64,000 nt of DNA from Coptis chinensis (Eukaryota; Streptophyta; Magnoliopsida; Ranunculales; Ranunculaceae): the NCBI GenBank assembly GCA_015680905.1, contig CM027378.1, positions 53,779,501 to 53,843,500 on the forward strand, in the 5' to 3' direction. The notes below the pieces were generated by a model. That model searched no databases and was not told the origin of the DNA. It saw nothing but the letters and a program-made list of their open reading frames with translations. The translations under genes and the position numbers were made by a program. The stretch's first letter is position 1. Every line of letters starts with the position of its first letter. This document shows positions 10,622 through 21,163 of the stretch, in pieces.

Positions 10622-11359
10622 TAGGGGTGTAAAATGGGCCGGTCCGGGCCAGCCCGGCCCTCAAATCATAAAGCCCATATGATTTAAGGGCCGGACTGGC
10701 CCAGCCCCCTTATGCTATGAGGGTCGGGCCTGTGAGGGCCAACACTTGAATTATACAGCCCTTGCCCTCACCTCAGCCCCCTTTAGAAAAATGTGGGTCG
10801 GGCCTAAAGGCCGGGTCTATGGGCCGGGCTGTACAACTTGTCAATTATTCAAAACTCTTGAATACAACTTGTTTAGACTTCATTAACATATTTGGTTTTT
10901 ATCAGATTTCATTAACTGATTAACATATTCATTACAAAAATTCTTGAAAACCTATCAAACTTCATTAACATATGTTCTATAGGATAGAGATATATCCATA
11001 TAATACAGTTGTATCCTATAGAATATATTCACATATTCTAACAATATATTCATTACAAGAGAGAGAACTTCCATCAAGGACATTATACGTACAACTAAGG
11101 GTATTATACGTAATTTTGTTTAGAAAATCTAAATATCAATGAGGGCCTTAATACGGGCTTTGTGAGGGCTTTAGAGGGTCGGGCTGAGGGCCGCCCTCAT
11201 GTTTCCATATCTAGGCCCTTACCCTCCCTCAAAAACATGATGAGGGTCGGGGCCCCCGCCCTCAAATTGCATGCGGGCTTAAATTTGAGGGCTTTTTTTG
11301 TCTATGGGCCGGGTCGGGTCGGGCCGGCTGAGGGCTTGAGGGCCGTTTTTACACCCCTA
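10622..11359. mobile_element. hAT-like MITE, 738 bp, with 8-bp target duplication
   Basis: The ends TAGGGGTGTAAAATGGGCC and, reverse complemented, TAGGGGTGTAAAAACGGCC form terminal inverted repeats that fit the hAT rule (Y-A-R-N-G start). They are flanked by TACTTTTG (10614-10621) and TACTTTTT (11360-11367), a 7-of-8 target duplication. The subterminal regions are full of GGGCCGG and GAGGGC words in both orientations, as in hAT ends. No transposase. A related copy starts at 26947. Confidence 0.85.
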
Positions 11360-11630
11360 TACTTTTTGGGGGTTAAGTCAAAAAAGGCATTAGGGATTTA
11401 TCAAGTTATTAGCACTCTTATGTTTAGTTTTCTACGAGTTTTGATACTTATTGTATCTTCATTATGCTCTAGAATGAATTGAGGTTTGTTTAGACCTATG
11501 GTTTCATATGACATGGATATGGAGTTGGCTGGTACTGAAGCATAGAGTATACAAGAGCGGCAGCTTATATGGAAGTTATAGAGGAACATACACAAGTTTT
11601 CAGTTTTGACTGTTCACTTATTCTCTATAA
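11360..11630. other. Non-coding spacer before the LINE
   Basis: AGTCAAAAAAGG at 11377 repeats the flank left of the hAT-like element, so the site before insertion already held a local repeat. Nothing else recognised. Confidence 0.4.
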
Positions 11631-11647
11631 ATATTTCATGATGAGTT
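11631..11647. repeat. Left copy of 17-bp direct repeat at LINE border
   Basis: ATATTTCATGATGAGTT here is identical to 16632-16648. The two copies lie at the outer edges of the LINE, as expected for a target-site duplication. Confidence 0.7.
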
Positions 11648-11679
11648 CCCACCCCGATAATCGACTTCCTTCCATTTCT

Positions 11680-12174
11680 TTAAAATCTCATAAGAGGAGT
11701 GACAGACTCAAAAACCCAATTTGGAGGAGTTCCAATTCCTACATATCTTGCTGCCCACTCGACCAGTTCATGGGCATCTCCATTGGTGTTACGTCTTATC
11801 CAAAAGAACTCAGTATTGGACTCATTATTTATATTACAAACTTGAAATAAATCTAAGATTTTCTTCACATGTTCCTCTACTTGCCAGCCTAAGCTTTCCT
11901 CATTCCCTGCAAGCATTCCCATCAACTGACAATTATCTCCCAAGACTATAGAGGGCCCTGGCTTTAGCTTCTAAATTAGAGCAGCTGTGACTTCTGCTCC
12001 ATAACATTCTGCATGTATAGCTGTTTGGCAATTGAATTTCATGTATGCTGCTCCAAGTAATTTACCATCTGGACTTCTGCATATTGTGGCCGACGCCCCC
12101 GTATTCTCACATCTGTTAAAAGCACCATCAAAAGAGATGAGGTTCTTGTTACTGTATAACTCCCTATGGCTCAA
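11680..12174 (-). pseudogene. LINE RNase H domain
   Basis: Minus-strand frames read LISFDGAFNRCENTGASATI, then SPDGKLLGAAY and IHAECYGAEVTAAL, and further on WIRRNTNGDAHELVEWAARY. The first Asp (SFDGAF), the Glu (AECYGAE) and the final Asp (GDAHELV) are the catalytic-type positions of plant retroelement RNase H. The domain is split between two frames and ends at the stop at 11680. It overlaps the preceding zinc-binding frame by four bases. Confidence 0.85.
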
Positions 12175-13082
12175 GCTAAATCTAAAGTATTGTTTATGAC
12201 ATGACTAAGATCCTGGCCATTAGGGGATGGATTGATCTCTACAGTATATGCTTCTGTGAATCTCTTGATTGTTTGATTCACAATTGTGTAGAGCTCCTGA
12301 AAACTGCTCCTCTTTCTTTCAAACTTGAGTTTGTTTCTTGCTTTCCAGATTTCATGCATCATACATAAACCATAGGTATTAGAAGCATGTAAATCCTTGT
12401 CTCTCTCCCAACTAATGAAATCATCAAGCCAACATCTGATATCATTTTCTTCTTTTGCATCTGCCCTCAAACTTATGTTTGATCCATACCATAGTGTTCT
12501 ACTCCAATCACAACCAAAGAAAAGGTGATAATCAGTTTCAACGTGTCTTTCACAGAAAACACAACTTGCATCACCCTTAAACTTCTTCTGCATCAATACT
12601 GCTCCAGTGGGTAGACCTCCCATGTAAGCTTTCCATGTAAAAAGTTGAGTGGCTACATCAATTTTTATTTTCCAGATCCTCCTTATACTCTTTTTATTCA
12701 TTCTAGAGCTCTCACCCTCCTCATAATCTTTGGCAAGTAACTTGTAAGCAGACTTGACTGTAAGAACTCCCTTCTTATCTTTCCACCAAATGATTTTATC
12801 AATGACATTTGGTTTGATAGTTAAGGTTTTAATACAATCATAGATAAGGTTAGGAAACAATTCTCCTAACCTAGTAATGTCACATTCCTCCTCATTATCC
12901 CTAGATAGGTCAGATACTCTACGTGTGAGGTTCAGGTTGACTCTTTCTGGGTTTAGGTTGTTTTCTAAAATAAGAGGTTTATCAAGAAAAGATAACCAAG
13001 CTTCAAAAAAAGTTTTAATTCTAGAGCCATTATCAAGTAACCACATGAATCTTTTCTTTATTGCTTTCATACTTAACATCAC
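12171..13082 (-). pseudogene. LINE reverse-transcriptase zinc-binding domain
   Basis: A 303-codon frame holds VKSAYKLLAKDYEEGE, then IWKIKIDVATQLFTWKAYMG, GGLPTGAVL and CVFCERHVETDYHLFFGCDW. The K-x-x-x-Q-L-F-x-W-K-A and C-x-x-C-x-x-x-x-E-T-x-x-H-L-F-x-x-C patterns define the zf-RVT domain that follows reverse transcriptase in plant LINEs. Cys and His ligands are all present. This is the longest undamaged stretch of the element. Confidence 0.92.
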
Positions 13083-13145
13083 ACCTTTCCAGAAAAAAGA
13101 TTGTGGTTTTTTCTTCTTACCATCTTGGTTATTAAAGCAATAATC

Positions 13146-14805
13146 CTACTTATAAATACTATTAAAAGTTCTAGACCATATTGAATTCTCATCTGTAATA
13201 AGTCTCCAAGTGTGTTTAACCAACATGGCCAAATTCATTTCTTTGGCTTTCCTAAAACCCAAACCACCATTTGCCTTTGATTTGCATAGTTTCTCCCAAC
13301 TCATAGTGTGCCAAGTAGTAGAATTTGTGGTTCCATTCCACCAAAAATCCTGATTGAGTCTATCTATCCTTTCATTGATTCTGCTAGGTAATGCATAAAC
13401 TCCCATGGCATAGAATAGATATGCACTGCTTGCCCTACTGATTTGACTAAGGTGGTTCTGCTAGCATGTGAAAGGATTTTAGCTTTCCAACCACTGACTT
13501 TCCTCTGTAAACTTTCTAAAAGATACTCGAAGTCCTCTCCCTTCTTCTTTCCCAATATGATTGGTACTCCCAAGTATTTCTCCTTTTCTGTGAACTCCTT
13601 ACCTTCCATCTCCTAAGAATCATTTTCTGATGTGTGTTATACACATTCCTATTGAAAAAAACACTAGACTTCTCCCAGCTGACCTCTTGACCAGATGCAT
13701 TGCAGTACTTCTATAAGATATCCTTGATACTGTTTATTTCATTCAAATTTGCCTTGCAAAACATGATCAGATCATCTGCATATAGCAGATGACTGATAGG
13801 GGGTGATCCTCTTCTCACTTTTATGCCACTAATCATTTTCTCATCCTCAGCTTGCTTGAAGATTTTAGAGAGAGCTTCTGTGACCAGAATGAAGAGGCAG
13901 CTCTACAGGGGGTCTCCTTGTCTTAGACCTCGTTGTGGAAACAAATGACTCAAAGGGGAGCCATTTAAAAGAACTCGGAAGGATATTGATTCCAAACAAA
14001 CTTTAATCATAGCTATCCACTTCCTGCTAGCTAAATCCCATTTTTTCAAAAATCTGATACATAAAACATCATTCAACTCTATCAAACGCCTTATTCATAT
14101 CCAACTTTAGGGCTAACCATCATTGTTTTTTCTTTTTCATCTTTTTCATATTGTGAAACAGTTCACTTGCTAAGCCTATGTTGTCACCAATAAATCTCCC
14201 CTTTACAAAAGCTCCCTGAAAGGGTGAGACAATTTTGTGTAGGTGGGTTTTTAGTCTATTAGCTAGAATTTTTTAGATGATTTTGTATGTGAATTGCACA
14301 AACTGATTAGCCTGAATTTGGATATGTGATCTGGATTAGGTATCTTTGGGATCAAGGTAATGAAAGTTTCATTTAAATCTAGTGGAAGTGTGTTGTATAA
14401 GAAAAAATCCTTCACTGTTTTGATAATAGTGATGCCCACTATATCCCAACATCTTTGATAAAAAATCCCTTGAAAGCCGTCAGGTTCAGGGGCTTTCAAG
14501 GGATGCAATTTTTTTATGATTCTCCATATCTCTTCATCAGAGGGACAAACTCCTAACAAATCATTTTTCCTGTTGGTTATAATAGGCTGGAAAAGATCTA
14601 GGATAGAATTATCAGTTTGAGGGTATTGTGTTTCAAAGAGCTTTGTAAACAAATTGTTTATGGTTTTACCCACTTTTTCTCTTCCTTTTTTCCATGAGCC
14701 ATCATCCTCTCTAAGTTTCTTAATCCTGTTTTTTCTTCTCCTATAAATGGTAGATATATATAAAAATAAAAAAAAAAATAAAAAAAAACTTGGTATTTCT
14801 TGCAT
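13146..14805 (-). pseudogene. LINE reverse transcriptase domain
   Basis: Pieces in several frames give LHPLKAPEPDGFQGIFYQRC and ETFITLIPKIPNPDHISKFR (14805-14263), then HLFPQRGLRQGDPL (near 13910), the active-site box YADD at 13782-13771, and finally KYLGVPIILGKKKGEDFEYL and WWNGTTNSTTWHTMSWEKLC (13609-13146). K-x-P-G/E-x-D-G-F, R-L-I-S-L, R-Q-G-D-P-L, Y-A-D-D and Y-L-G-V-P are the ordered motifs of L1 reverse transcriptase. An A/T-rich low-complexity run at 14758-14790 sits at the start of the first frame. Confidence 0.9.
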
Positions 14806-15006
14806 AATCTCTCACCCATACTTGACCAGATCTCTGCCTCTATATGCTAGCTTCTCTTTCAAAAAGCTCTACCAATTTCTCCTTTAGCTCTTTTATTATT
14901 TTATAATTCCTCTCATTCATCTCTTGTTTCATCAAACTCTCAAACTTCTTCTTCACATTTATTATTTCACAAAAAATATTTCCAAACTGTCTCTTGTTCC
15001 AAACTT

Positions 15007-15872
15007 TTAACTTCTCCCTTGTGGCTTCCTATTTTTTTTTCCTACTATCCCCATGGTAAGATCATCCTCCACTGAATCCCAACCTTCTTTAATCACATCC
15101 TTGCATGTATTATCTCGTAACCACATTTCATAAAACCTGAATGGTTTCTTTGGTAATGGTTCATAATTATTAAGAGAAATGCCTAGAGCTAAGTGATCAT
15201 AAGAGACATTAGGGATATGAAAAACTTTTGCTTCAGGGAAAAATTCTACACAACTAGGAGTAGCAAGGGCTCTGTCTAGTCTTTCTAAAATATGATTACC
15301 ATAGGATCGGTTATTGCACCAGGTGAATTTAGGTCCCCTAAAACCTAGGTCTATCAAACCAATATCATTAATAAAATCATTAAAATCAAACATGCTTCTG
15401 TTAAGGACACTATGGCCACCAATTTTTTCATCTAAAGATAATAATGCATTGAAATCCCCAAAAATCATCCAGGGTGTTGGGATATAAAGAGAGAGGTCTC
15501 TCAGTTCATCCCAGACCCTCTTCCTATTGCAAGAAGAGGGTTCTCCATATATGAAAGTAAAGTACCAATCATTTGATATACCAAGATTAGAAACTTTACC
15601 CGTAATGTGGTTGGTAGTAGCTCCCATGATATCAACTAAGTAATTTTCCTTCCAGAAGACTGTGAGACCTCCTTTTCTGCCTTCAGCTGGAACAATACAT
15701 TTTCCACTGTACTTTAAACGTTTTCAAACTCCTTCCATTCTCTTGCAACTTGCTTTTGTTTTTCTGAAAAACAAATGATATCTGGATCATGATCACGGAC
15801 CAAGTCCTCTATAATCTTAACAGTCGATGCAGCTCCAATTCCTCTACAGTTCATAGCCATAAGTTTTAACAT
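15007..15872 (-). pseudogene. LINE apurinic endonuclease (EEP) domain, ORF2 start
   Basis: ORF2 most likely begins at the ATG at 15872 (MLKLMAMNCRGIGAASTVKI), because NCRG opens the endonuclease fold. It continues with DHDPDIICFSEKQ and meets a stop near 15718. The main frame (15627-15007) then has WMIFGDFNALLSLDEKIGG, GFRGPKFTWCNNRS, ILERLDRALA and VSYDHLALGISL. The GDFN, TW, LDR and DH motifs are the catalytic signatures of L1 endonuclease, which nicks the target DNA. Confidence 0.88.
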
Positions 15873-16631
15873 TGAGGGGGATGGTGCTACTCCTTTTTTC
15901 TGTAATGTTTTGATGTTGTTATCCTCCTCCTTGATTCCCCTTTGTTTGTAGAGCTTGAGTTATCTTGGTAACTAAGAAGTATAAAACATACACTTGATTC
16001 CACTACTTCACCAAAAGATCAGCAGTAATTAATCGTCAAGAAACTCATAGGATCTCAAACTAGCTTGAATCAACTACAATAATTACAGTGCCATAGTGTC
16101 ATCCCACAAGTGAGAAATTACAAAACCTCCATGGCTCCATCCAATTTTCAAACAGTTAAAGCCAAATACAAAACACAATAACATAAACCCCATGGACTAT
16201 TAGCAGCAATTAAAACTCAAGAAAGTCAATCTATAATCAAACCAAAAAAACAGAAAATTGGTTCCTGTGTTGATGGAGTAGCAGAATTGACATCGTGATA
16301 TTGAAGATAGTTTAGAAACTCCTTTTAATCACCCTCCCAAATACAGACTTCGCAACGCAACATAGAGAGCTGGAAAAATTCAATCTTGGCCTATTCAGAT
16401 ATATCTTTCGATGATTCTAGAATTGAATCTACTATTCAAAAAGGTGGTATTGAAGTTTCGTTGATGACTATAACTGAAAATAGGTTAAAATCGGTCGGTA
16501 ATAGTGAAACTCGGTTTTCAAAAGAAGAGATGACTCAGTTATACTGTAGCTTGAATTAGAGGTGACGCTTTTGTTAGATAATTTATTTCAATTTTATTTT
16601 ATTTTTTACTTAAGGTGTAGGTATCTTTTTT
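15873..16631 (-). other. LINE 5' leader without ORF1
   Basis: In minus sense the 760 bases upstream of ORF2 contain no frame with a nucleic-acid-binding or CCHC motif. A purine-rich stretch directly precedes the ORF2 ATG. Either this LINE family expresses ORF2 alone or ORF1 was deleted. Confidence 0.5.
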
Positions 16632-16648
16632 ATATTTCATGATGAGTT
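16632..16648. repeat. Right copy of 17-bp direct repeat at LINE border
   Basis: Identical to 11631-11647. It is followed after 13 bases by the TCA duplication of the next transposon. Confidence 0.7.
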
Positions 16649-16664
16649 GCTGAACAAACAATCA

Positions 16665-17480
16665 GGCCCAGTTTGGCAGCCTGTATTGCCCAACCCATTC
16701 ATGATTTAGGGTGCACTATCCCGATTTTTATGTTTGGTTCCTATATTTTGAGCCCAAGCCTGTAGACCGTATGCTACTAGTTGGTTGGGCCAACCACAAA
16801 AGTGTGAATAATAGTATCCTTTTGAAAAGGTTGGATTCCGATCTACATCTTAGTAAATAAGAAAAGACCGACAAAAAAAAAACGAGAAAACACTACCTCC
16901 TCTCTTCTTCTTCACCACTTCAACAATTTTATTTCTTCCTTCCCACAATCTTCTCTCCACACCTTGCTTATCTTACTTGAAACAAAAAAGAAAAGTGCAA
17001 TACCTCAAAGCAAAGCCCACCATTTTCATCGCACAAAATCTCCATTTTCTCAAATTTGAACATCTCCCGGCCTACTCACATCATCTATTGATTTCTCCAA
17101 ATTTGAAGATACAAGATTAAACCCACTTGATTTTGGTGATTTCTGAATTGTTGCTACCAAAGAAATTTATATAATCTTTCTTTGTAAATTTCTTTTCAAG
17201 AAAATATAAATATATATGAGTTGTTTTGGTATATTAATTTGGGAGTTTGATTAACAATCTGTTTTAAGATTGCATTGTATTAGGTTTTCTATTTGAAGTT
17301 TTTCATGATTTTTTTATGCGTTTCTGACTTGGGGTGCAATAAGTTTTGAGGAAGAGTAGGCAATAACCAAACACCTTATGTTATTGATCTTCTCTAGGAC
17401 ATGAACCACAAGAATTGGATACTCCAAATATGGCTAAGTACCACCTAGTACGGCTTAACTTGTTACTGCCAAACAGAACC
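16665..17480. mobile_element. PIF/Harbinger-like non-autonomous element, TCA target duplication
   Basis: The left end GGCCCAGTTTGGCAG and the reverse complement of the right end GGTTCTGTTTGGCAG are imperfect terminal inverted repeats of the GGnnCnGTTTGG type common in plant Harbinger/Tourist elements. TCA lies on both sides (16662-16664 and 17481-17483); a 3-bp duplication is usual for the superfamily, although TAA/TTA is the commoner choice. The 816-base body has no transposase. A C/T-rich leader-like block lies at 16880-16990. Confidence 0.7.
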
Positions 17481-17483
17481 TCA

Positions 17484-18585
17484 AAATAGATCTCTAATAT
17501 TTAATAGAGAAAAGAAAAGAAATGATTTCAAGTGCTTAAGCTTGCACATATCTCTACTACTAGTATAGCCTATAATGATCGTGGCATCTTAAATTCATCC
17601 GGGTCTTTTTCTGACGCGTAATACCCTTGATGAATAATAAAATTAGATGCTTACATATTTATTAATGAGGACTACTTTGTCTTTTTATGTCTTTATAAAT
17701 TTTCAGTACCGATATTGTCCTTAAATTAAAGTATTACTTAACACTTCAAATAAAAGGAATCGGTCATTTTACATATAAATTAAAAAACCAAATCCACGCC
17801 TCATTTTGAGTTGTACGCCACTATAAATGCAACTAATTGCTTATTAAATGACAGTTAATTAGGCGGTTAAAGAAAAAAATGAAAAGACCAGAGAGAGTAC
17901 GAAACCCAAACTCTCTTTCTTATCTCCTTCTCAATCAAGAACAAACCACGAACACCCCCAATATTCTAGATTAAGACCTATACCAAATTCGATCTAGATT
18001 ATCCAATCCTCTCTCTCTATCTTCTCTTTATTTTTTTGTTCCATTCCTGATTCGCAGAGAAGACCTATATGAAGCTTTTCTTTATCTTAAAAAAATCAAA
18101 ATATTTATTAGCACTCTGATCGGTTATTTTCCAAACTTCAACTAAAGATTGGTTCAATCTCATAATTGAAGTCCATCGAAGGTTTGTCGGTTTGTCCGAT
18201 CATTCTTCATGTTTGTTGATTTATTCTTTCAATCTTCTGATTTTTTTTTTTTAATTATTATTTATGAGAATCCCTCTTGAGGTTATGCGGATTTTTTTTT
18301 GGAGTTGGTAGGTATTAACTTGACGGATCTTTATTTGTTTTTGTTGTGGATACTGACAGACTAATTGAGCTATATTCTTTCAGCTAAAATACAAGCAAAT
18401 TGTTGGATGCTTATCGAAGTCATATATGGTTTAGTCAATAACTTTAGGAACTTGAGAAAAAATGAAAGAGAAAATTATTAATGTAGTCTCTTGACCTATT
18501 GTTCATTCTTGGGCTTTTCATTCAACCTTTTTTATTTTACAAAGTTGGTAACTTAATATACTTCGATTCAAATGCATTGATGTCG
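17484..18585. other. Promoter- or leader-like non-coding stretch
   Basis: AT-rich sequence leads into CT-rich text (CTCTCTTTCTTATCTCC near 17911, then TCCTCTCTCTCTATCTTC near 18006), as in many plant 5' leaders. It may be the 5' region of the degenerate coding-like segment that follows. No transcription start can be fixed. Confidence 0.3.
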
Positions 18586-18589
18586 CATC

Positions 18590-19150
18590 GATGAAGTATT
18601 AAGTATTAACCGGTCTCAAATTTACTCGGATAGATCTTCGAGGAGAACGTGCTCGAAAGTGATGCTTTGATGAGTATGGTCTCACCTCACCGATAATAAT
18701 GGTACGAATCGGTACATTGTCCGAAGAGATTGTTGATGAGGATAATTCGGTGAGTGAACTGACACTAGGAGAGTGTCGAGAAATGTAGATGAACGAAAAA
18801 TGATTCCTTCGATGACCGGAAAGTCAGATGACCAACAAGATTCCTTGGAAGACTGGAAGGCTGTGGATGATCAAGAGAATGATTCCTCCGAGGGCTTGAA
18901 GACTGATAATAACACACAAGGCGAAGTTCTCCGACGATAATGTGTTGGATGCTGATTTACTTTGTCAAGATGTTAAACCGCCCGGAAACCTCTCGCTATT
19001 ATGGGGATCGGATTGCAAGAGGTGCTAAACCTCATTGATGAGAAGCTGGATAAACAAAATGTAGTGGGAACAAGGAGCTTTGATAAGTTCAATCGTAAGT
19101 GGAGGCCGCCACGTAATCGCGATGTTGACACGGCGGTTGGGCAATAATAG
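18590..19150 (+). pseudogene. Degenerate coding-like segment, product unknown
   Basis: GC content rises and short frames on the plus strand look protein-like: KSDDQQDSLEDWKAVDDQEN (about 18821-18880), then DSSEGLKTDNNTQGE; and MGIGLQEVLNLIDEKLDKQN (from 19001) with FNRKWRPPRNRDVDTAVGQ. The frames change and stop repeatedly. The acidic D-D-Q repeats recall a disordered linker. Not matched to any family I know. It may be a decayed host gene or a captured exon. Confidence 0.3.
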
Positions 19151-20320
19151 GTACGCCCGCCATGTATGCAGATATACTTCCGAAATTCTTGTAACTATCC
19201 GGATGAGTTTAATTGTAGTTTCCCGTGCATCTCTTTGATTTTACTGTTGTAGTTGGTCTTTTTAAAGATGATTTTCATAGCCTTATTTCACACCCAAAGG
19301 AACTATATATCTTGAAAACCGAGCCTTATACAAATTATAATGTAGTTGAATGCCCGTAGAGTTAAAGAATTCTTTATGGATAAGTTTTAATGTTGGCTGC
19401 AGAGTCTTAGGCGGTGGCACAAATATCTGAGATATGGACATTCAAATAGGTTTAGTGAAAAGAGAATTGTAATTGACTCCCCAGCCGACTTGCGTGTTCA
19501 GCGTAAATGTGTTTTTCCAATCGAAGATATTTTCTGATTGACTGATTTAGTAGAGCATCGACCTCATTATATACTCCTACTCGAGCACGGTTGTCATTAT
19601 GTTCTCATGATTTCTGTGGTAACTTTGACTCGCGTTTGAAGTAAAACGAAAATGAGCAGTCTCAGGAAAACAAGATTCCCGCAGTCCAAATTGGGAATCT
19701 AAAATCTGACTGTATTGAAAGTGTACAATGCCTATATCCATGTTATCTGCTGCCAATAGAATGAATAGATAGCATTGGCGCTAGATGTTTGGGTCCTATG
19801 GGCTAGGACGCTAGGCTCTTTAATAATAAGTACTGCCTTATCCTGAATGATTTTATGCATTGCAGAGGTTGGATGGGGTTTGTAGTGGACTCGTAGTGTG
19901 TTGAATAAGGTATGCCAAACTTTCAAGTAGATTTGCACTTTTGCAGTCTTTTGGCAACTTCCCCATCTCTCTTTTATGAAGCTTCTATAGTCTAAGACCA
20001 TTTTTTAAATTTACATGTACAACTTTCTGGCTCAGTTATTTCCTAGCGAACCTCCAGCTTATTGATATGTATATAATGTATAGTATGTGCTACACTGAAT
20101 TATGATGCATTTTAATACCCATTGTCGATGCTTCTATTAAATTTATGACTTAAAATGTGTTGGATTTGTCAGTAACAATGTGGAAGGTGAAGGCAATTTG
20201 TTACCAGTCAGTACAACGTATGGTAGGTGTTCCAGCCATTTCTCTATTAGACTACCAGCTGCTTTTGCTTGCTAACCTTTGAATTTGGTTTGAATTTAAA
20301 ATCAATATTTTTCTCACCAG
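19151..20320. other. Non-coding stretch upstream of the RPN3 fragment
   Basis: A 44-codon stretch after a CTGCAG acceptor-like site (19398-19534, SLRRWHKYLRYGHSNRF..) could be one more exon relic, but nothing in it is recognised. The rest shows no coding signal. Confidence 0.4.
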
Positions 20321-21163
20321 AAACCTTCCCCGCCTTTGCATCGGATTGCTACATTGCGCCATGATGAGTTAGTCGTATGTGTATTAGTAATAGCTACTAT
20401 TTTGGTGAAGCACCTTAGAGTATATCACTAAGCTTTTGGTGGTGATGCAGGAAACACTTCTGAACCTGCTACTTCACAATTACCCTCATTACAATCTATA
20501 TGATCAGGCAGAAAAGCTTAGGTCAAAGGCACCACGTTTCGAAGCACACTCAAATCAGCAGGTAATTTCTATTTCCTCAACCCGTATATTACTTTTGAGA
20601 TTCCTAAGATGGTGGTCATGCAATATGGTAGTTGTGTTACAAGTTGTCTGATATTAACTTTTTGTTTCGTGGAGCGCTACTTAATCTGTTTGTTAGAAAT
20701 ATAATGAAAATGAAGTTTGTGAGTTGAAGGATACCGCAAACCGATATGGTCGATTTTTGTTGTGGCCAAATCGTGGTGAACCATGTATAGGATTTCATTT
20801 TTGTTGAGATTCTTATTTTCATTACCGTTATTGTTGAATTGGTAGTGTTATAGCATTTATGTGTCTTGTGATAATTCTTTTCTTTTATGTGGAGTGTGTT
20901 AATACCCCCACCCAACTTTCCTTTTTGCAGCTCTGCGGTACTGCTCGGTCGGACAAGATTCACACCATTCAGTTAGAGCACACAGATGCAAAAGAAAGTC
21001 TTTTGCAAGCAGCTTCAAAAGCACTGCTCAAGACTTTGCTTCGAGTCCAAAGGCAACAAATGGGCTGTGATAGTTCGCTACAAATTGGGGGAAATTCCCG
21101 AGAGGACTGTTCATGCAGAAAGGAATGAAGAAGGCTTTGAGGCCATACTTTGAGCTTACAAAT
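20321..21163 (+). pseudogene. 26S proteasome lid subunit RPN3 (PSMD3) pseudogene fragment
   Basis: Three exon remnants in gene order. 20321-20372 (after CACCAG) reads LHRIATLRHDELV. 20451-20561 reads ETLLNLLLHNYPHYNLYDQA then EKLRSKAPRFEAHSNQQ, ending at a GT donor. 20931-21163 (after TTTGCAG) reads HTIQLEHTDAKESLLQAASK, then after frame changes NKWAVIVRYKLGEIPERTV and MQKGMKKALRPYFELTN, ending at GTAAGT. These are consecutive parts of the TPR/PCI region of RPN3, which builds the regulatory particle lid. At least two frame breaks and the absence of 5' and 3' exons show that it is a relic. Introns are kept. Confidence 0.9.

Larger units (their letters stand above)
11648..16631 (-). mobile_element. 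L1-type LINE with C-terminal RNase H, broken
   Basis: A 5.0-kb non-LTR retrotransposon in minus orientation. In transcription order it has a 760-base leader (16631-15873), the endonuclease, reverse transcriptase, a zinc-binding domain and a plant-type RNase H, ending 32 bases before the left target duplication. A 17-base perfect direct repeat brackets it. Only one long frame (ORF2) is represented; no ORF1 with a CCHC knuckle is visible in the leader. It also lacks a clear poly(A) tail at 11648. ORF2 carries several stops and frame changes (at least five breaks). Order and RNase H at the C-terminus fit the plant L1 lineage that acquired an archaeal-type RNase H. Confidence 0.9.

Noticed and set aside
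12877-13143. Plus-strand frame over the LINE
   Set aside because: Antisense shadow of the well-supported zinc-binding domain on the minus strand.
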